A stretch of 64,000 bases of DNA from Chinchilla lanigera (Eukaryota > Chordata > Mammalia > Rodentia > Chinchillidae), in NCBI RefSeq assembly GCF_000276665.1, contig NW_004955463.1, positions 10,268,523-10,332,522 on the forward strand, read 5' to 3'. The position numbers and the translations under genes are program-made. Shown one piece after another: positions 45,430-57,327 of the stretch. The notes below the pieces were generated by a model. It did no database searches. It saw only the letters and a list, made by a program, of their open reading frames with translations, and was not told the origin of the DNA. Position 1 is the first letter of the stretch; the number at the start of each line of letters is the position of its first letter.

Positions 45430-46092
45430 TATATTAATTGATGGCACAGAATTAAATCTATGAATATACAGTAATCTTCAATAAAGACACCAAGAATACA
45501 TAGTGAGGAATCTCTTCAATAAATATTTTCAAGAAATAGTGTTAGGAAAATATGTGCAGGAACATGAAACTGGGTTCTCTTATACCACACACACATAAAA
45601 ATAATTCAAAATTGATTAAAGACATGAACATAGGACCTGGAACTGTAAAATTTCTAGGTCAAACAAGGGGAAAATTTACTTGGCGTTGGTGTTAGCAGTG
45701 ATTTTTTTTTTTTGATATGACTGCAAGCACATCAAACACAAAGCAAAACAAAAAATAAGCAAGTAAGACTACATTAAACACAATTTCTGTAGAGCAAAAA
45801 AAAAAAAGCAATGTATAGAACAGGGGAAAATATTTACAAAATATACATCTCCTAAGAGTTTAACATCCAAATATAGAAGAACTCCTTCAACTCAATAACA
45901 GAAAACCCCAATTTAACCTATTAAAAGCAGATATATTTCACCAAAGAAGACATACAAATGGCTAACAAGTATATAAAGCATGCTCAGCATGATCAAGAAA
46001 TTTATATCAAAGCAATAATGATAAAACATTCCACACTTCTTAGCATAGCTAATATTTTTAAAAATAAAAGATAAATGTTAGCAAGGATGTTA
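45430..46092 (+). mobile_element. L1 ORF2 C-terminal part, plus strand
   Basis: ACATGAACATAGGACCTGGA ACTGTAAAATTTCTAGG, CTACATTAAACACAATTTCT GTAGAGCAAA, CCAAATATAGAAGAACTCCT TCAACTCAATAACAG and CCAAAGAAGACATACAAATG GCTAACAAG are ordered sense strings of old L1 ORF2 downstream of the reverse transcriptase. An LTR interrupts it at about 46093, and it continues at about 46593. Confidence 0.85.
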
Positions 46093-46592
46093 GTGTGGTT
46101 TAGATCTAATCTGTCTTCCAAAGTTCTCATGTGCGTGGAAGTTGATTGGATGATGTGGGCGCTACACACATCGGTATAGAGTATTCCTCCATTGGTTAGT
46201 CCCCCGCCCCAGTACCAGGAATCGAACTCATGACCTCCCCACTTGCCAGGCAGGCGCTGTGGCACCAAGCCAAATCCCCAGCCCCCTCTATTGATGAGTT
46301 GAGCAGCTAAATTTGCTGTTAGGAAGCAGGGCCTGTTTGGGAGAAGAGATCACTGGAGAAATGACGTATATGGTTGTATCTCCGTCCCCCAGCTCCTTCC
46401 TTCTATCTCTGCTTCCTGGAGAGCATGAAGTGAGCGGCTTTCCTCTGTGACAGGCCCGTCCACCATGCCGTTTCTGCAATTGAGCCTCCCAGCCATGCAC
46501 TGAAATTTCTGAAACTGTGAGTCAAAAAAATCTCCTCATTTAACTTATGGGTGTCAGATACGGTGTCTCAGTGAAGAGAAGGTGACTAAGAC
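46093..46592 (+). mobile_element. MaLR-type LTR inserted in L1, itself carrying a SINE
   Basis: TGTGGTTTAGATCTAATCTG TCTTCCAAAG begins a MaLR LTR. GGAAGCAGGGCCTGTTTGGG, CCATGCCGTTTCTGCAATTG, CTGTGAGTCAAAAAAATCTC CTCATTTAACTTATGGGTGT CAG and GTGACTAAGACA follow. L1 reads through on both sides. A SINE (46206-46285) splits the LTR near its first fifth. Confidence 0.85.
46206..46285 (-). mobile_element. ID-type SINE nested in MaLR LTR
   Basis: Minus strand: GGGGCTGGGGATTTGGCTTG, GTGCCACAGCGCCTGCCTGG, CAAGTGGGGAGGTCATGAGT, TCGATTCCTGGTACTGGGGC. The tail is very short and G-rich rather than A-rich. The flanks CCTCCATTGGTTAGT and CCTCTATTGATGAGT agree at 12 of 15 positions, a decayed target-site duplication. 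Confidence 0.88.
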
Positions 46593-47455
46593 AAATCTAA
46601 AGACAAAGGAATGATTCTATACTGTTTGTGGAAATATAATTGGTACAGACGTCACAAAAAAATAGAATTGCCTTACAATCCAGCAATCTTACTTCTGAAT
46701 ATATATCCAAAATGACTGCAGTCAAAAATTTGAAGAGATATCTGCATTCCCATATTGTTGCAATATTTTTTCACAATAACCAATAAGTGGAAACAATCTA
46801 AATGTTCATTATTGGATGAATGGATAAAGACACTGTTATGTACATCCAATAGCATATTGCTTACCTTTAACAGGGAAAGAAATCCTGCCATTTGCAAAAC
46901 AAAACATGGATATACTTAGATTTGCCATACTAAGTGAAATGAACCAGGCACAAAACAACAAATGCCATGTGATTACACATACTTATTAAACAGTGAAAGT
47001 AAAAAAAGTCAGAGTAGGGTGGTCGATCCCAGGGGTAGCAGAAGGAAGAAAATAAAGAGTTATTTATTAAAGGATGCAAAGTTTTAAGTTACACAAGGTA
47101 ATGAATTCTGGAGATGTACTACACATAGCACAGTATCCATAGCTGATAATACTGTATTGCACACTTGAAATTGTAAATGGTAGATATTGTATTTGAATAA
47201 GAAAAAGAAGAGGAGGAGGAAGAACAAGAGAAGAAGCAAGGAGAGGAAAAGGAGGAAGAAAAAGATGGATGGAGGAGGAGGAGGAGGAGAGGTGAAATTA
47301 TTAAGGTGGTGGGAGGAAACTTTGGGAGGTGATATGCTGATGGCCTTGGTGGTAGTGACGATTTTATGGTCACACTTATCGACAAACTCATAGAGTTACA
47401 TATGTTAAATTTGAGCAACATTTTGTACATCAGTCACACTTCAATAAAGTGTTTC
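46593..47455 (+). mobile_element. L1 3' end, continuation after LTR
   Basis: CAATCCAGCAATCTTACTTC TGAATATATATCC, GGATGAATGGATAAAGACAC TGTTATGTAC, ACTAAGTGAAATGAACCAGG CACAAAAC and ACACTTCAATAAAGTG follow the ORF2 end and 3' UTR of old L1s. A purine tract interrupts the 3' UTR. Confidence 0.85.
47200..47292. repeat. GA-rich purine tract
   Basis: AGAAGGAGGAGG-type sequence of mixed A and G for about 90 bases within the L1 3' UTR. Confidence 0.95.
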
Positions 47456-47679
47456 CCATAAAATTCAATTGATCAAAAATTTAGTTCCTTACATTTAACA
47501 CATTTGGCCTGTTCAGTAATCACCATTTTGCAAATATTGGATATTTCCATCACCACAAAAGGGTTTTTTGACTGCACGGTTCCAGCTCATGTGCTCCAGG
47601 CTTCAACGTGAATGAAGATAAGATTCATGTTAAATTATTTTAAATAATAAATCACTTGGGAAGAAGTAATACTTCTCGG

Positions 47680-47800
47680 GCTGTAGGCACTGTCATATAG
47701 ATTATGTTACTTATTCTCTACAATAATCATGTGAAGATGATATTATCTTCATTTTGCAAATGAAGACACCAAAGCACAGGCAGGTTGAGTTTAAATGATT
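47680..47800 (-). repeat. MIR SINE fragment
   Basis: TCTACAATAATCATGTGAAG ATGATATTATCTTCATTTTG CAAATGAAGACACC followed by AAGCACAGGCAGGTTGAG is the antisense of the MIR core ('ccattttacagatgaggaaactgaggcacagagaggttaa'). Confidence 0.75.
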
Positions 47801-49159
47801 AACTTGTGTAATAAACTGTTTCAAACTTGGACCCTAACAGTGCTTCTCGAGTGCTTTTACAAATCTGAGCTGCCTTTCCAATTTTGTACTCACACACCTC
47901 TACACAATACACATTTAGTTTCCCGCTGCAGTCTTGTACTTTTTTTATTATGCAGAGGAACTTTTCCAACATGCTTGGTCCATTACATCTTTAGTAACAG
48001 AACAACCTGGCTGAAGCCTCCTGTGAAGGTAATCAGTGCTCTAAACTTAAAACTTATCCCCGCGAAGGAGATTTAGTGTCAGGAAACATGTTTCTCTCAC
48101 TTTACCTGCCAAAGGTACTTCATTGCTTCAACCTTTTGGCTAAACCATTATCAGGATGCCAGTCAGAATATTTTGGGGAAAAATTTTGATATAAACATTC
48201 TTTTTAATCATCACATGGTATAAAAATAGCTTTAAAATATCTCCTGTGCTTAAAATTTTCTTCTAAAAACATGAGACTTTCAACAACACCTAGAATAAAC
48301 CTGTTTGTTGTTTCTAAAATGCCTCTTGTTAGAGATGCGATTAATAATATTAGTAAAATATAAATAAGGCTTTGGAGCATGGTCAGGCAGGGCCTTGGCT
48401 GTGGTTTCTGTAAACCAAGGCCATATAGCCAGGGGCTAAGGGAGGGTTGAAACCCAGCCATTGCTCAGCCTACCTGTACCTAGGTCTAGATTTGCTCAAA
48501 GCAAAGTTGGCATCTTCTAAACTGCCGAAAGATGCCATTGGCTCGCCAAGCCATGCTCTCTTGGGAAATTCTCCAGCCAGAAGTAATCCACATGGAGCAG
48601 AAGGCTCTCTGAATTTGCTTGAAGGTATTGTGCATATTCATGTAGTTAAAATTTTTTGAATGATGGCTTATAACAATTACTAACTAAAGGAACATAAAGT
48701 GGGAGACATTAAAACTCATCATAAAATTTAAGTGGCACAATATGTAAGGTTTAAGAAATGAATATTTTGAACACCAATGCCCAAAAGAACCCATATAAAA
48801 TGAAATAAATTCTAAAGGAAAGAACTCTGTAGATCAGTTTATCTGTTTACTTAATAATTCATTCTGAAGAAAGGCAGCAGTATGATGGTAGGACACTTTT
48901 CAGGCTGCAATCTGCAGAGTCCTTTGGGGGCTACCCAAGTAGAGGTGGTGCTGGAGAGTATGGTCAGGCAGTTTCATGAATGCCACTTCCATGGCAAACA
49001 GAGCAGCTCAAAATTCAGCCATTTTACATAAGAACCTTCCAACATCTGAAGAGAATTTCATGAATAAACTAAATTTGAATATATGTATTTTAGAAACTTT
49101 ATTATGGCTATTCTCAGTGAATATTCACCACACAACCAAAATTCATAAGTGTTAGCAAT
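47801..49159. other. Non-coding stretch, no gene recognised
   Basis: Nothing supported. A region with GGTCAGGCAGGGCCTTGGCT at about 48380 is less AT-rich, without further identity. Confidence 0.4.
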
Positions 49160-49300
49160 TCAGTCTTTACCACAGCCGTATGCAATCTTAAAACCCCACT
49201 TGATGTAAGAAACAGGCTTAGAAAAGTGAATGAACTTCCTTAATATCATCAAGTTGGTAAATGACCAGTCTGAAATTTCACTGAGATGTGACTTTCAAAA
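49160..49300 (-). repeat. MIR SINE fragment
   Basis: AAAACCCCACTTGATGTAAG AAACAGGCTTAGAAAAGTGA ATGAACTTCC, then ATCATCAAGTTGGTAAATGA, follows the antisense MIR core. Confidence 0.5.
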
Positions 49301-49384
49301 ATGTTACTATCGACTAATTATGTACACTGCTTAAGCTTCATTACAATAAAAAATATACAGAATATATACTTCAATATTTTAAAT

Positions 49385-49435
49385 TAGATGGAGATGTAGG
49401 TCAGTGGTAATGTGCTTGCCTAACATGCACACAAA
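49385..49435 (+). mobile_element. ID-type SINE fragment
   Basis: TGGAGATGTAGGTCAGTGGT AATGTGCTTGCCTAACATGC is a 5' part of an ID element. The B-box half is replaced by AT-rich sequence. Confidence 0.6.
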
Positions 49436-51809
49436 TATACATATGTTGAAATATATTTATATATAAAATATATTTAAATAAATATATATCACGGTTATTA
49501 ACATAGCTTGAGATTAATAAATCTCAGTTAATTTGATTACAGTTTTACTTTCAGTACTATGTCACCTTGATGCACTTTTGTGTAACCATAGCTTCTGCTG
49601 CATCACTCATCTTTGTCTTTCCTGTGTTTGACCCTTGTGTGGCTACTGTATCTGAGTATCACAGACTCTTCCAGGTCTCCTTGTGAAATATGACTCTACC
49701 AATGAGCTTTCAGTTAAAGAAAGAACTATTGACAATTAATAGCAATAAGTTAATTAGAAGTTCATTTTGTAGTTAAAGTTTTTGCATATAGACTGATTTT
49801 GAAATTAAGCAGTTAGATTTGGCTAGTGTTTGTGACATAACTGACAGTAAAGCTGGCAACAGTAGTCCTTATTTCTGCTCCTTTCCCCATATCCTATTTA
49901 TTGCTATTTCTATTAAATGTGAATTAAATTTGTTTCTAGGGATCAAAGAGTGACAAAAGGGATTAAAGTCAGTGGCGATATTAATTGTAGGAAGGGGATA
50001 AAAGGACTTAGGAAAGTTTAAGGTTAAGTCTTGGAAAATGAATTCTATTATGTGGCTTAGGTTTACATAAGGTGGTATGAATTTTTTACCCAATAAAACG
50101 ATATTTGCTCTAAATTATTCAATTTATAGTAAATCTTACATTAAGTACCCAAACAGACTAAGATGTCATGGAGATTTCTTGCCTTGTGACTTTTTACATT
50201 GGAATGAAAACTACATGGCTTTGTTGATTTGTCTAGGTAACTATTTAAGTCAGTGCAATGGACAACATTACTTTTTTAAGATCCTATTCAAAGGTATAAT
50301 TGTGTGTTCATCTATATATTTTATATAGCAGATTTTAAAATGTGATTAGATGCAACTTGAACAATAAAAATTAGGAACATTTTATCAATAGCTATGTAGA
50401 TTTGTGTTTAATAGTATTGTAAAGTGTAGTAAGCACTTTGAAGTATTAAAGCACAAATAATAGAGAATCATTAGGAATTAGAGCAATCACAGGTATGATT
50501 AAGAAAGCTGTGTGTCATGGTTAATAATAGTGATCTTAATAGATTGCTGTTGCTGTAAATGTTCCATTCTACTTAGTCATCCTGCTGATTTCATTGCATC
50601 TGCAGCTGGCTCAAATAATCTGAAACAAGAAGTAGGACAAAGGTCACTTGAGTGAAGGACACTACAAATGCAAACACTTCATAGAAAAAGCAAGAGTCAT
50701 AATGGTGTTTCTCACATGCAAAATCTGTTCTCCCAAACACATTTGGATGTCAACACGCTTTGAAAAAGCCGTTAGCAATGTATGCACTTACTACCTCTCA
50801 GATTTTGGAATAGAACAAAACTCCCAGAGAGGTTTTTTTGTTTCATACCTCAGTTTCCTAAAATACAAGAGACACATACATAATATGGCTAAGATGGTTG
50901 AAGACCTTGGGCAGCTAAATTGGGGTCTTTGCAGAATGTGTCCACACTCCCTTTCAGGTGGGAGGGGATCTATTTTTATAAATGAGGGTTCACTCACCAC
51001 ACTTGTTGCCTTACTCTCACAAGTTATTCAATAGTTCCTTTGTTTTTCACACGTTCATTTGATCAAGGTTAAATATATTACATATTGAACCAGGCACTGG
51101 ACAGCTCAGAATCACAGTGACTTGAAAAGAAGTATAAATGGTCTTCTCTAGACAATACTCAAGAATAAACAGTAGCTCATGAAAAATCCTTAAGGACATA
51201 TTGAGAAAAAAGAAAAACCACATTATTGTTAAGAACAGAGAGCCTCAAGGGAAATTTTCATGGAAATTTTTGTAGCAGTTTGCAAAGTATGTGGGCCGAT
51301 AGGATATGTTTATTGAGTGAAAGACAAATTATATTCAGAGAACTCAGCCTGGGGCATCAGGATCAGAAGAAGGCCACCATAATCTCTCTTCTGTAGAGAT
51401 GCACCCTTTTCGATGTACCCATAACTTACTGATCACGTGTAAGTTTAGAAAGAAATTTTCTGAGCCCTCAGCCCCCTGGGCCCTGCTTTATTCCTCCCTC
51501 ATGTTGTCTCACAGGATCAACTTATTTTATTAATAGTGGACTTTTGCTCCTGGATTCATATTATGGATCACTGATATCCACACCACTAAAAGCTACTTCC
51601 TCAAAACGTATATTCTGTTAATAGTTCCCTAGATTGTAGTTGTAATTCTGTGCCATAGGCACTAACGACTCTCTCTGAATCAGGAGCTGACAGATATGAG
51701 AAAGGTAGAAACACAACCTAAAACCTAATCTAGAAGAAACACAGCTTCTTCAAGTCATTATAGCAAAATAATGGTCCTCACTACCAATAAACAGCATTTA
51801 TTAAAAATA
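49436..51809. other. Non-coding stretch, possible MIR
   Basis: No gene supported. A 128-codon frame at 50648-51034 contains ACCTCAGTTTCCTAAAATAC (about 50850), which resembles the MIR core, so it is not called coding. The rest is AT-rich without recognised families. Confidence 0.4.
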
Positions 51810-51980
51810 AAATCTATACAAGCCTTTCTGGTGAACACTTTTCATATTTTATTTCAGTAAATGCTTTCTCTCACCCTATAAGGTAGAAATTATTTCTCCT
51901 GTTTTATAGATGAGAAAACAGCCTCAAGTTTTATGTCACATAGTCAGTAAGTGGATTTAAATGGAGATTTCTCTAATCCT
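51810..51980 (-). repeat. MIR SINE fragment
   Basis: CACCCTATAAGGTAGAAATT ATTTCTCCTGTTTTATAGAT GAGAAAACAG, then ATGTCACATAGTCAGTAAGT GG, is the antisense MIR core. Confidence 0.75.
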
Positions 51981-52109
51981 AAATCTAAGTTCTTAGTGTC
52001 TCGCTGGAGGACCAAGATCTGAGTCCTTGCACTGGGGCCCCACGTCAGAGGACAGAGGATATAAAGTGATAGATGGAAGAAAGTCTAGATTCTCTTGGAA
52101 CTAATTCAA

Positions 52110-52280
52110 GTCCTGGTCACGGACAGCATATTCTGGTTATGTTACCTCCAAACATCTTCTGAGGTAAGAGTTCCTCATTTGTAAACTGGGGACTTTAATT
52201 TTACATACAAATCTTCCAGGAGTCTTGCAAAATTTAAATGAGATAATGTATATTGCAAAGTTTCTTACTGATGCACTAAC
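52110..52280 (+). repeat. MIR SINE fragment
   Basis: TCCTCATTTGTAAACTGGGG, then AGGAGTCTTGCAAAATTTAA ATGAGATAATGTATATTGCA AAG, is the sense MIR core and downstream part. Confidence 0.75.
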
Positions 52281-52974
52281 CGGTTGTCACAAACTATAAG
52301 GTGTCTGTTGGGAGACAACCACCTTATTCTAGAGACTATGAGGGAGAATCTGCTTCTTGGAGTTTTCTACTTTCTGGGGGAATCTCACAGTCCTTCATCT
52401 TCCATGATCTGTTGAATCTTTCTCTCCTCTTTCAACATTCTGATACTGACTCTTCTTTTGCCTCCTGCTTCTGCTTTTATGGACCTTGGGGACTACCCTG
52501 AATTCAACAAGATAATCCATAAAAACTTACCCTATTTTAAAGCCAGGTGCTTAATCACTTATTCCCTTTCACCCTGTGTCATATTCAAATCCCACTCAAT
52601 CTAATGTGGACATTTTTGGGAGATGCATGGATTATTTTGCTTGTTACAAATATAAAAACCTTGTGCTTTTAAAAATCACTCAATATATAATTACTAATGC
52701 AATTATTAGTATCATTGTAATATGCAGATAATAAATGATAAGCTGTCTAGATCATCTATTTTCTTCACAAAAAATAACTCAGACACACACACTGGTTTTA
52801 TTCATGTATGTATGAGCATATGTGTATCCTTACAGCCTCAACTTCCATTCCTCCGAAAAGTAACCATTGTTCAGAGTTCATCAGGTACCCTGGTGGAGTT
52901 TTAAAAATGTATTTCAAACATATAAATATGTATGCACGTATTTATATATGTGATATATATCCATTATTCATACA
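52281..52974. other. Non-coding stretch
   Basis: Nothing recognised. Confidence 0.45.
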
Positions 52975-53183
52975 CAGAGTCCGCCAAAGGATGTATACAC
53001 ACTCCAGCTCTTTGCCTTACTAATAAATGTCTGAAAGCTAATGGCTACACTTTGAGCACCTCTTGTGATTTCAGAGACCAAAGGTAACTTGTATTAATCT
53101 TATGATGTCTCAATAAATTTAGTATTAAAATGTTTATACAAGTTTTATTTTTCCTGATGCATACATCTTTTTGGCAGAATCTA
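52975..53183 (+). mobile_element. Mariner-type transposon remnant, second copy
   Basis: Its right half, read in reverse complement, matches the left half of the element at 9681-10052 almost block for block (AACATTTTAATACTAAATTT ATTGAGACATC, TTAATACAAGTTACCTTTGG). The terminal inverted repeats are CAGAGTCCGCCAAAGGATGT ATACACAC on the left and the complement of TGCATACATCTTTTTGGCAG AATCTA on the right. At 209 bp it keeps only the termini and the end of the transposase frame. It lies on the opposite strand to the first copy. Confidence 0.78.
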
Positions 53184-54136
53184 GATATTCAATACTTTAT
53201 CAGATTGGTTGTCCTTTCATTATCAATGCATAAGTGCTCTTTATTAGTCTAATCTCTAGCATTTGTGCCATATAAATATTTTCCAATCTATTAATTTTAT
53301 ATTGACTAACTTTCAACATATCTTGCAATATTTTTTTTTTACTTTATGTATTCACTATATCTTTTCTTGTAGAACTTCTGGATTTCCATGCTTCCTTAGA
53401 GGTCTCTTAAGCACTTACACTGCTCATGTAGCTCTCTAGTCTCTCATAATGTTGTAGTGTTTTTATTTTTGATAATCCTTTCTGGAATTTATTTTTGCAT
53501 GTGACATAGACTGTGGATCCAAATATATCATGCACAGTTGTGTGACCGGTAATACAGGTACAATTTATTAAACATTAAGTTTTAAATAAGGCAATCACCT
53601 TTTTTTCTTTGTTATATGTTTGAATTTTAACACATCCTGGAATCTGTTTCTGGTTTTTCTATACAATTCTATTCATTACTTTTCTATACCTGTACCAAGA
53701 ATGTAGTTATATTTTAATGGATTTATAATATGCTCTGGTATCTGATAAGTTCTCCTTCATTTTTACTTTTTTTAAGTTATTTTTTTTAGTTTCCTTAGCT
53801 CATCTTGGAATTCCACCTTTCTATAAAATATTTAAGATGAATTTTCATCCAATTCAAGGTGAAACAAAGCAATGAGAACCAGAATAAAGAAATGATATAC
53901 CAATGTCCTGTTGAAAGAATAAGTGTATTTCTTTTAGGAAAGATACTTATTTTTCCTTTGTGTCTTAGCAGTACAACCCTTAACCTTGAACTGGAATACC
54001 TGTAACAAAGCCTGTATTTAAAAGTCCTTTTTGCAGATGAGTGGGCTGTTTGTCCATGTGCTGGCAGTATTCCCATACTGTCTGCTAGCATCTTACCTAG
54101 GTAGGGTGAAATAATTTGGTGAAAAATTGTAGTTAT
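53184..54136. other. Non-coding stretch, possible L1-like AT-rich part
   Basis: GATTGGTTGTCCTTTCATTA, TTTATTTTTGCATGTGACAT AGA and similar AT-rich strings resemble antisense L1 or L2 sequence, but no firm assignment is made. Confidence 0.35.
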
Positions 54137-54217
54137 GGGGCTAGAAAAGTGGTTTGTGGCAAAGCACTTTCTTAACAAGCATAAGGCCCTGAGTTCAATC
54201 CCCACCTGACCAAAGTA
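54137..54217 (+). mobile_element. ID-type SINE, diverged
   Basis: GGGGCTAGAAAAGTGGTTTG, AAGCACTTTCTTAACAAGCA, TAAGGCCCTGAGTTCAATCC CCACC follow the ID layout with many substitutions. Confidence 0.7.
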
Positions 54218-55136
54218 AAATGATAGTTGTGATTATTAATTTAGACTCATGCCTGGCTCTTGAAATGGGGTCTTTATGCTTATGCTTCATGTTTCCTGTT
54301 CCTTTCTCCCCTGTTCTCCCACCCGCACATTCACAGAGCACAATAGCAGAACTCAGTAAATGTTTACATTGCCCTGTAATGACATAGAGGCTACTAGGAC
54401 TTTGTTTATCCCCCATACAATGGAGGCACATTTGTCACATTGATAAGGGACAAAAATGCATAGGGACAAACATTGTGAACTGTGATGAGTACGTTATCCT
54501 TGTCTTCCCATATGCAATTCCCAGTTTGCCCTCCCAATAGCAGCCCTGGAAGACTGACATGTATTCTATCAGAAGTAAATCTCCATCTCTGGGTTCCTGT
54601 TCGACTTTCTCTGTAGCAGACATTATCAGGTGAGTAGCAGGAGGGAGAACATCTCTGTGTTTTTGTTCTTCAGATTCTCCTCACAATAGCTTGTCACCTG
54701 CATTGAACTCATGCCAGACAGTTCCTCCAAAAAAGCTTCCTGCAGAATTGCAGAATCTTCCACTGCCTTTGGGCCTTTACTGCTAACAGTGCTAAAGTTT
54801 TGCTGGGTTGCTAATTCTAGAATATCCCAATCCCCTGTACACTTCTCTGACTTCCACACATTTTATCTGGCCATCTTACTTTATTCTAAATTTTTCAGTT
54901 TGTATGTGCATTTTAGTTATTGGCTGTCCTGATAACACATCCAATCTACCATAAAGGACATCAACCTCCAGCTGATCTTGGTGTCTCCAAACACAGACCT
55001 CTTCTTGTATCTCAACTTCTCTTGAAATTTCTGGTTGGTTATTTTGTTATTGTTCCATGAACTGAGCAACAAATGGTATAGTCATTGTAGGTCAGTCATG
55101 GGCTTGGATCCACCCATTTCTCCCTCTGATAAGGCT
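54218..55136. other. Non-coding stretch
   Basis: Nothing recognised. Confidence 0.45.
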
Positions 55137-55234
55137 TGGATAATTGTACTCCAAAGACTCACATGTCAAATAAAACCTTAGTCCCTAGCCCTTGACATTA
55201 TTAGCATGTGGTGGAGCCTTTAAGAAATGAGGCT
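55137..55234 (+). mobile_element. MaLR-type LTR 5' fragment
   Basis: TGGATAATTGTACTCCAAAG, GTCCCTAGCCCTTGACATTA and GTGGTGGAGCCTTTAAGAAA TGAGG match the first part of a MaLR-type LTR. The L1 junction follows within a few bases. The rest of the LTR was not found beyond the L1. Confidence 0.6.
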
Positions 55235-56775
55235 TGTAGAATTCATCAGTGAACCCATCAGAACTGGACTTTTGTTTTACTTTGATAGTAAGTTTTTAAT
55301 TATATCTTCAATTTCATTGACCAATATTAGGTTATTTAGAATTTTTATAACTTCTTGATTCAGCTTTGGTAATACATATGTGTTTAGGAATCTGTCCATT
55401 TCTTTTGTGTTTTCCATCTTATTTGAGTACAGGTTCTTATTTGAGTAGGTATTGATGATTTTCTGGATTTCTGCAAGATCTGTTGTGGTTTCAAATTTTT
55501 CATTCTTAATTGTACAGATTTGAGTCTTTTCTTTAAGTTTTTTTGTTGGGGTTGGGCCAGGCTTTGTCAATTTTATTTAATCTTTCAAAGAACCAACTCT
55601 TCATTGATTCTTTGTATTATTTTCTTAGCTCAATTCATTAATTTCTGCTCTTTATAATTTCCTCCCTCTTGTGAGTTTTGGGCTTGACATCTTTTTTTCC
55701 CTAGAAGTTTGAAGTTAAATATTAGGTCATTTATTTGAGCTTGCTCTGTTTTTGTTTTGTGAGAATTCACTGCCATAAATTTCCCTCATAGAACTTCTTT
55801 GGTTGCATGCCATGAATTCCAGTACATTGTATTGGCAATATAGTTTAATTGTACATATTGTCTAATTACTGCTTTAATTTCATCAGTGACTCATTGGTTG
55901 TTTAGGAAGCTGTTATTTAATTTCCATATGTAAATGTTTTGTGGCTTATTTTTGCCATTAATTTCCCATTTAAGTATAACCTGGTTGGATATTATGCATG
56001 ACATAATTTAAATTACTTTGCATTTTCTTAAGTACGTTCTATGAGTTAGTATGTGATCTATTTTGGAAAACATCTCACATGCACCTGAGAATGTGTGTTC
56101 TCATATCATGGGGTACAACATTCTGTAAACATCTACTAAGTTCATTTGTTCACAGGTTTGGTTCAATTATATTTCTTTGTTGATTTTTTTGTCTACTTGA
56201 CCTGTATATTTCTGAGAGTAGGGTATTGAGGTCCCTCATTATAATTGGGTTAGTGCTTATTTGATTTTTCACGTCTGTTAACATTTGTTTTATATAGTTG
56301 TGTGCACCAGTATTTGGTGCATATATTTTTATGATTGTTATCTCTTCCTCTTGGAGTGTTTCCTTAACTATAGAGTGTTAACTAACATTTGACATAACTT
56401 TTTTGTCTTTATTGATCTTATTTGACTTTAAGTTCACTTTGTCTTCAAATAGAATAGCTATCCATGCATTCTTGCAGGTTATTTTTGCATGGAATATTAT
56501 TTTCCATCCTGTGACTTTCAGTCTTTGAATTTCTTTTTGAGGTGAATCTGTTTCTTGTATGCAGCATATTGTTGGACCTGGTTTCTTTTTTTTTTTTGGT
56601 TTTTCTCCGGTACCGGTAACCGAACTCATGACCTTGCACTTGCCAGGCAGGTGCTTTTGCCGCTGAGCTAAGTCCCCAGCCCCTGGACCTGGTTTCTTGA
56701 TTCATTCTGAAAGTCTATTTCTTTTGATTAGTAAATTGAGACCATTTACACTGATGGTTATAACTGATATGTATT
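55235..56775 (-). pseudogene. L1 ORF2 N-terminal half, inverted
   Basis: A 97-codon uninterrupted piece (55277-55570, minus) covers the linker just before and into the reverse-transcriptase domain, with the 'LNQEVIKILNNLILVNEIED' stretch typical of that linker. Further upstream the frame is broken by stops and by the SINE. Endonuclease sequence is recognisable at the DNA level up to about 56775, where ACCATTTACACTGATGGTTA marks the ORF2 start region. Catalytic competence is lost. Confidence 0.75.
56588..56683 (-). mobile_element. Young ID-type SINE in L1
   Basis: Minus strand: GGGGCTGGGGACTTAGCTCA, GCGGCAAAAGCACCTGCCTG, GCAAGTGCAAGGTCATGAGT, TCGGTTACCGGTACCGGAGA and an A-run. TGGACCTGGTTTCTT is duplicated on both sides (56573-56587 and 56684-56698), a perfect 15-bp duplication. 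Confidence 0.95.
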
Positions 56776-57327
56776 GGCTTATCCTTCTCATGTTATTTTC
56801 CTGCTGTTGGTTCTATTTTTCCTTCTGCTTAATTGCGTGACTTGCCTGCTGGCTTCTTTCTATTGGTGTTAGTGGAATTGTAATCTTCATTATCTCTTTG
56901 TAAAATATCCTTCAGAACATTTTGGACACCTGGTTTGGTGGTCATGAATTTCTTCAGTTGTATTTTCTCATGGAAAGACCTTATGTATCCACTGAATGTG
57001 AAAGACAGCTTTGCAGGGTACATCAGTCTGTGTTGGAGACTGTTTCTTTCAGGGCTTGAAATACTTCACAATAACCTCTCCTTAACTTAAGGATTTGTGT
57101 TGAGAAGTCTGCTGTAATACTGATAGGCTTCCTTTTATGGGTGATTTGCTTCTTTTCACTAGCTTTTAAAATTCTATTCTTGTGCTAAATTTCTGTAGTC
57201 TTGATTATTTTATGTTTTGGTATAAATTTATTTTGGTAATAGCTAATTAGAGATCTTTATATCTCACTTACTTGTATATCAAATTATTTTTCCATGCTTG
57301 GGAAGTATTCTGCTACTACTCTTCAAA

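Larger units (their letters stand above)
55235..57327 (-). mobile_element. L1 LINE, inverted 5' part of a 5'-inverted insertion
   Basis: Minus-strand L1 from the inter-ORF region (57327) through the ORF2 start (about 56775) and endonuclease, to the first part of the reverse transcriptase (55235). The endonuclease is recognised from ATTTGGTGCATATATTTTTA and GAGAGTAGGGTATTGAGGTC CC, and the last codons correspond to a GxDGFTDEFYK-like segment. The plus-strand L1 that starts at about 57328 picks up almost exactly where this one stops. A young SINE (56588-56683) lies inside. Confidence 0.85.

Noticed and set aside
50648..51034. 128-codon plus-strand reading frame
   Set aside because: It contains a MIR-like core near 50850 and no recognisable domain; there is no splice or promoter evidence.
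53795..54205. 136-codon minus-strand reading frame
   Set aside because: No domain is recognised, and its beginning lies inside the ID SINE at 54137-54217.
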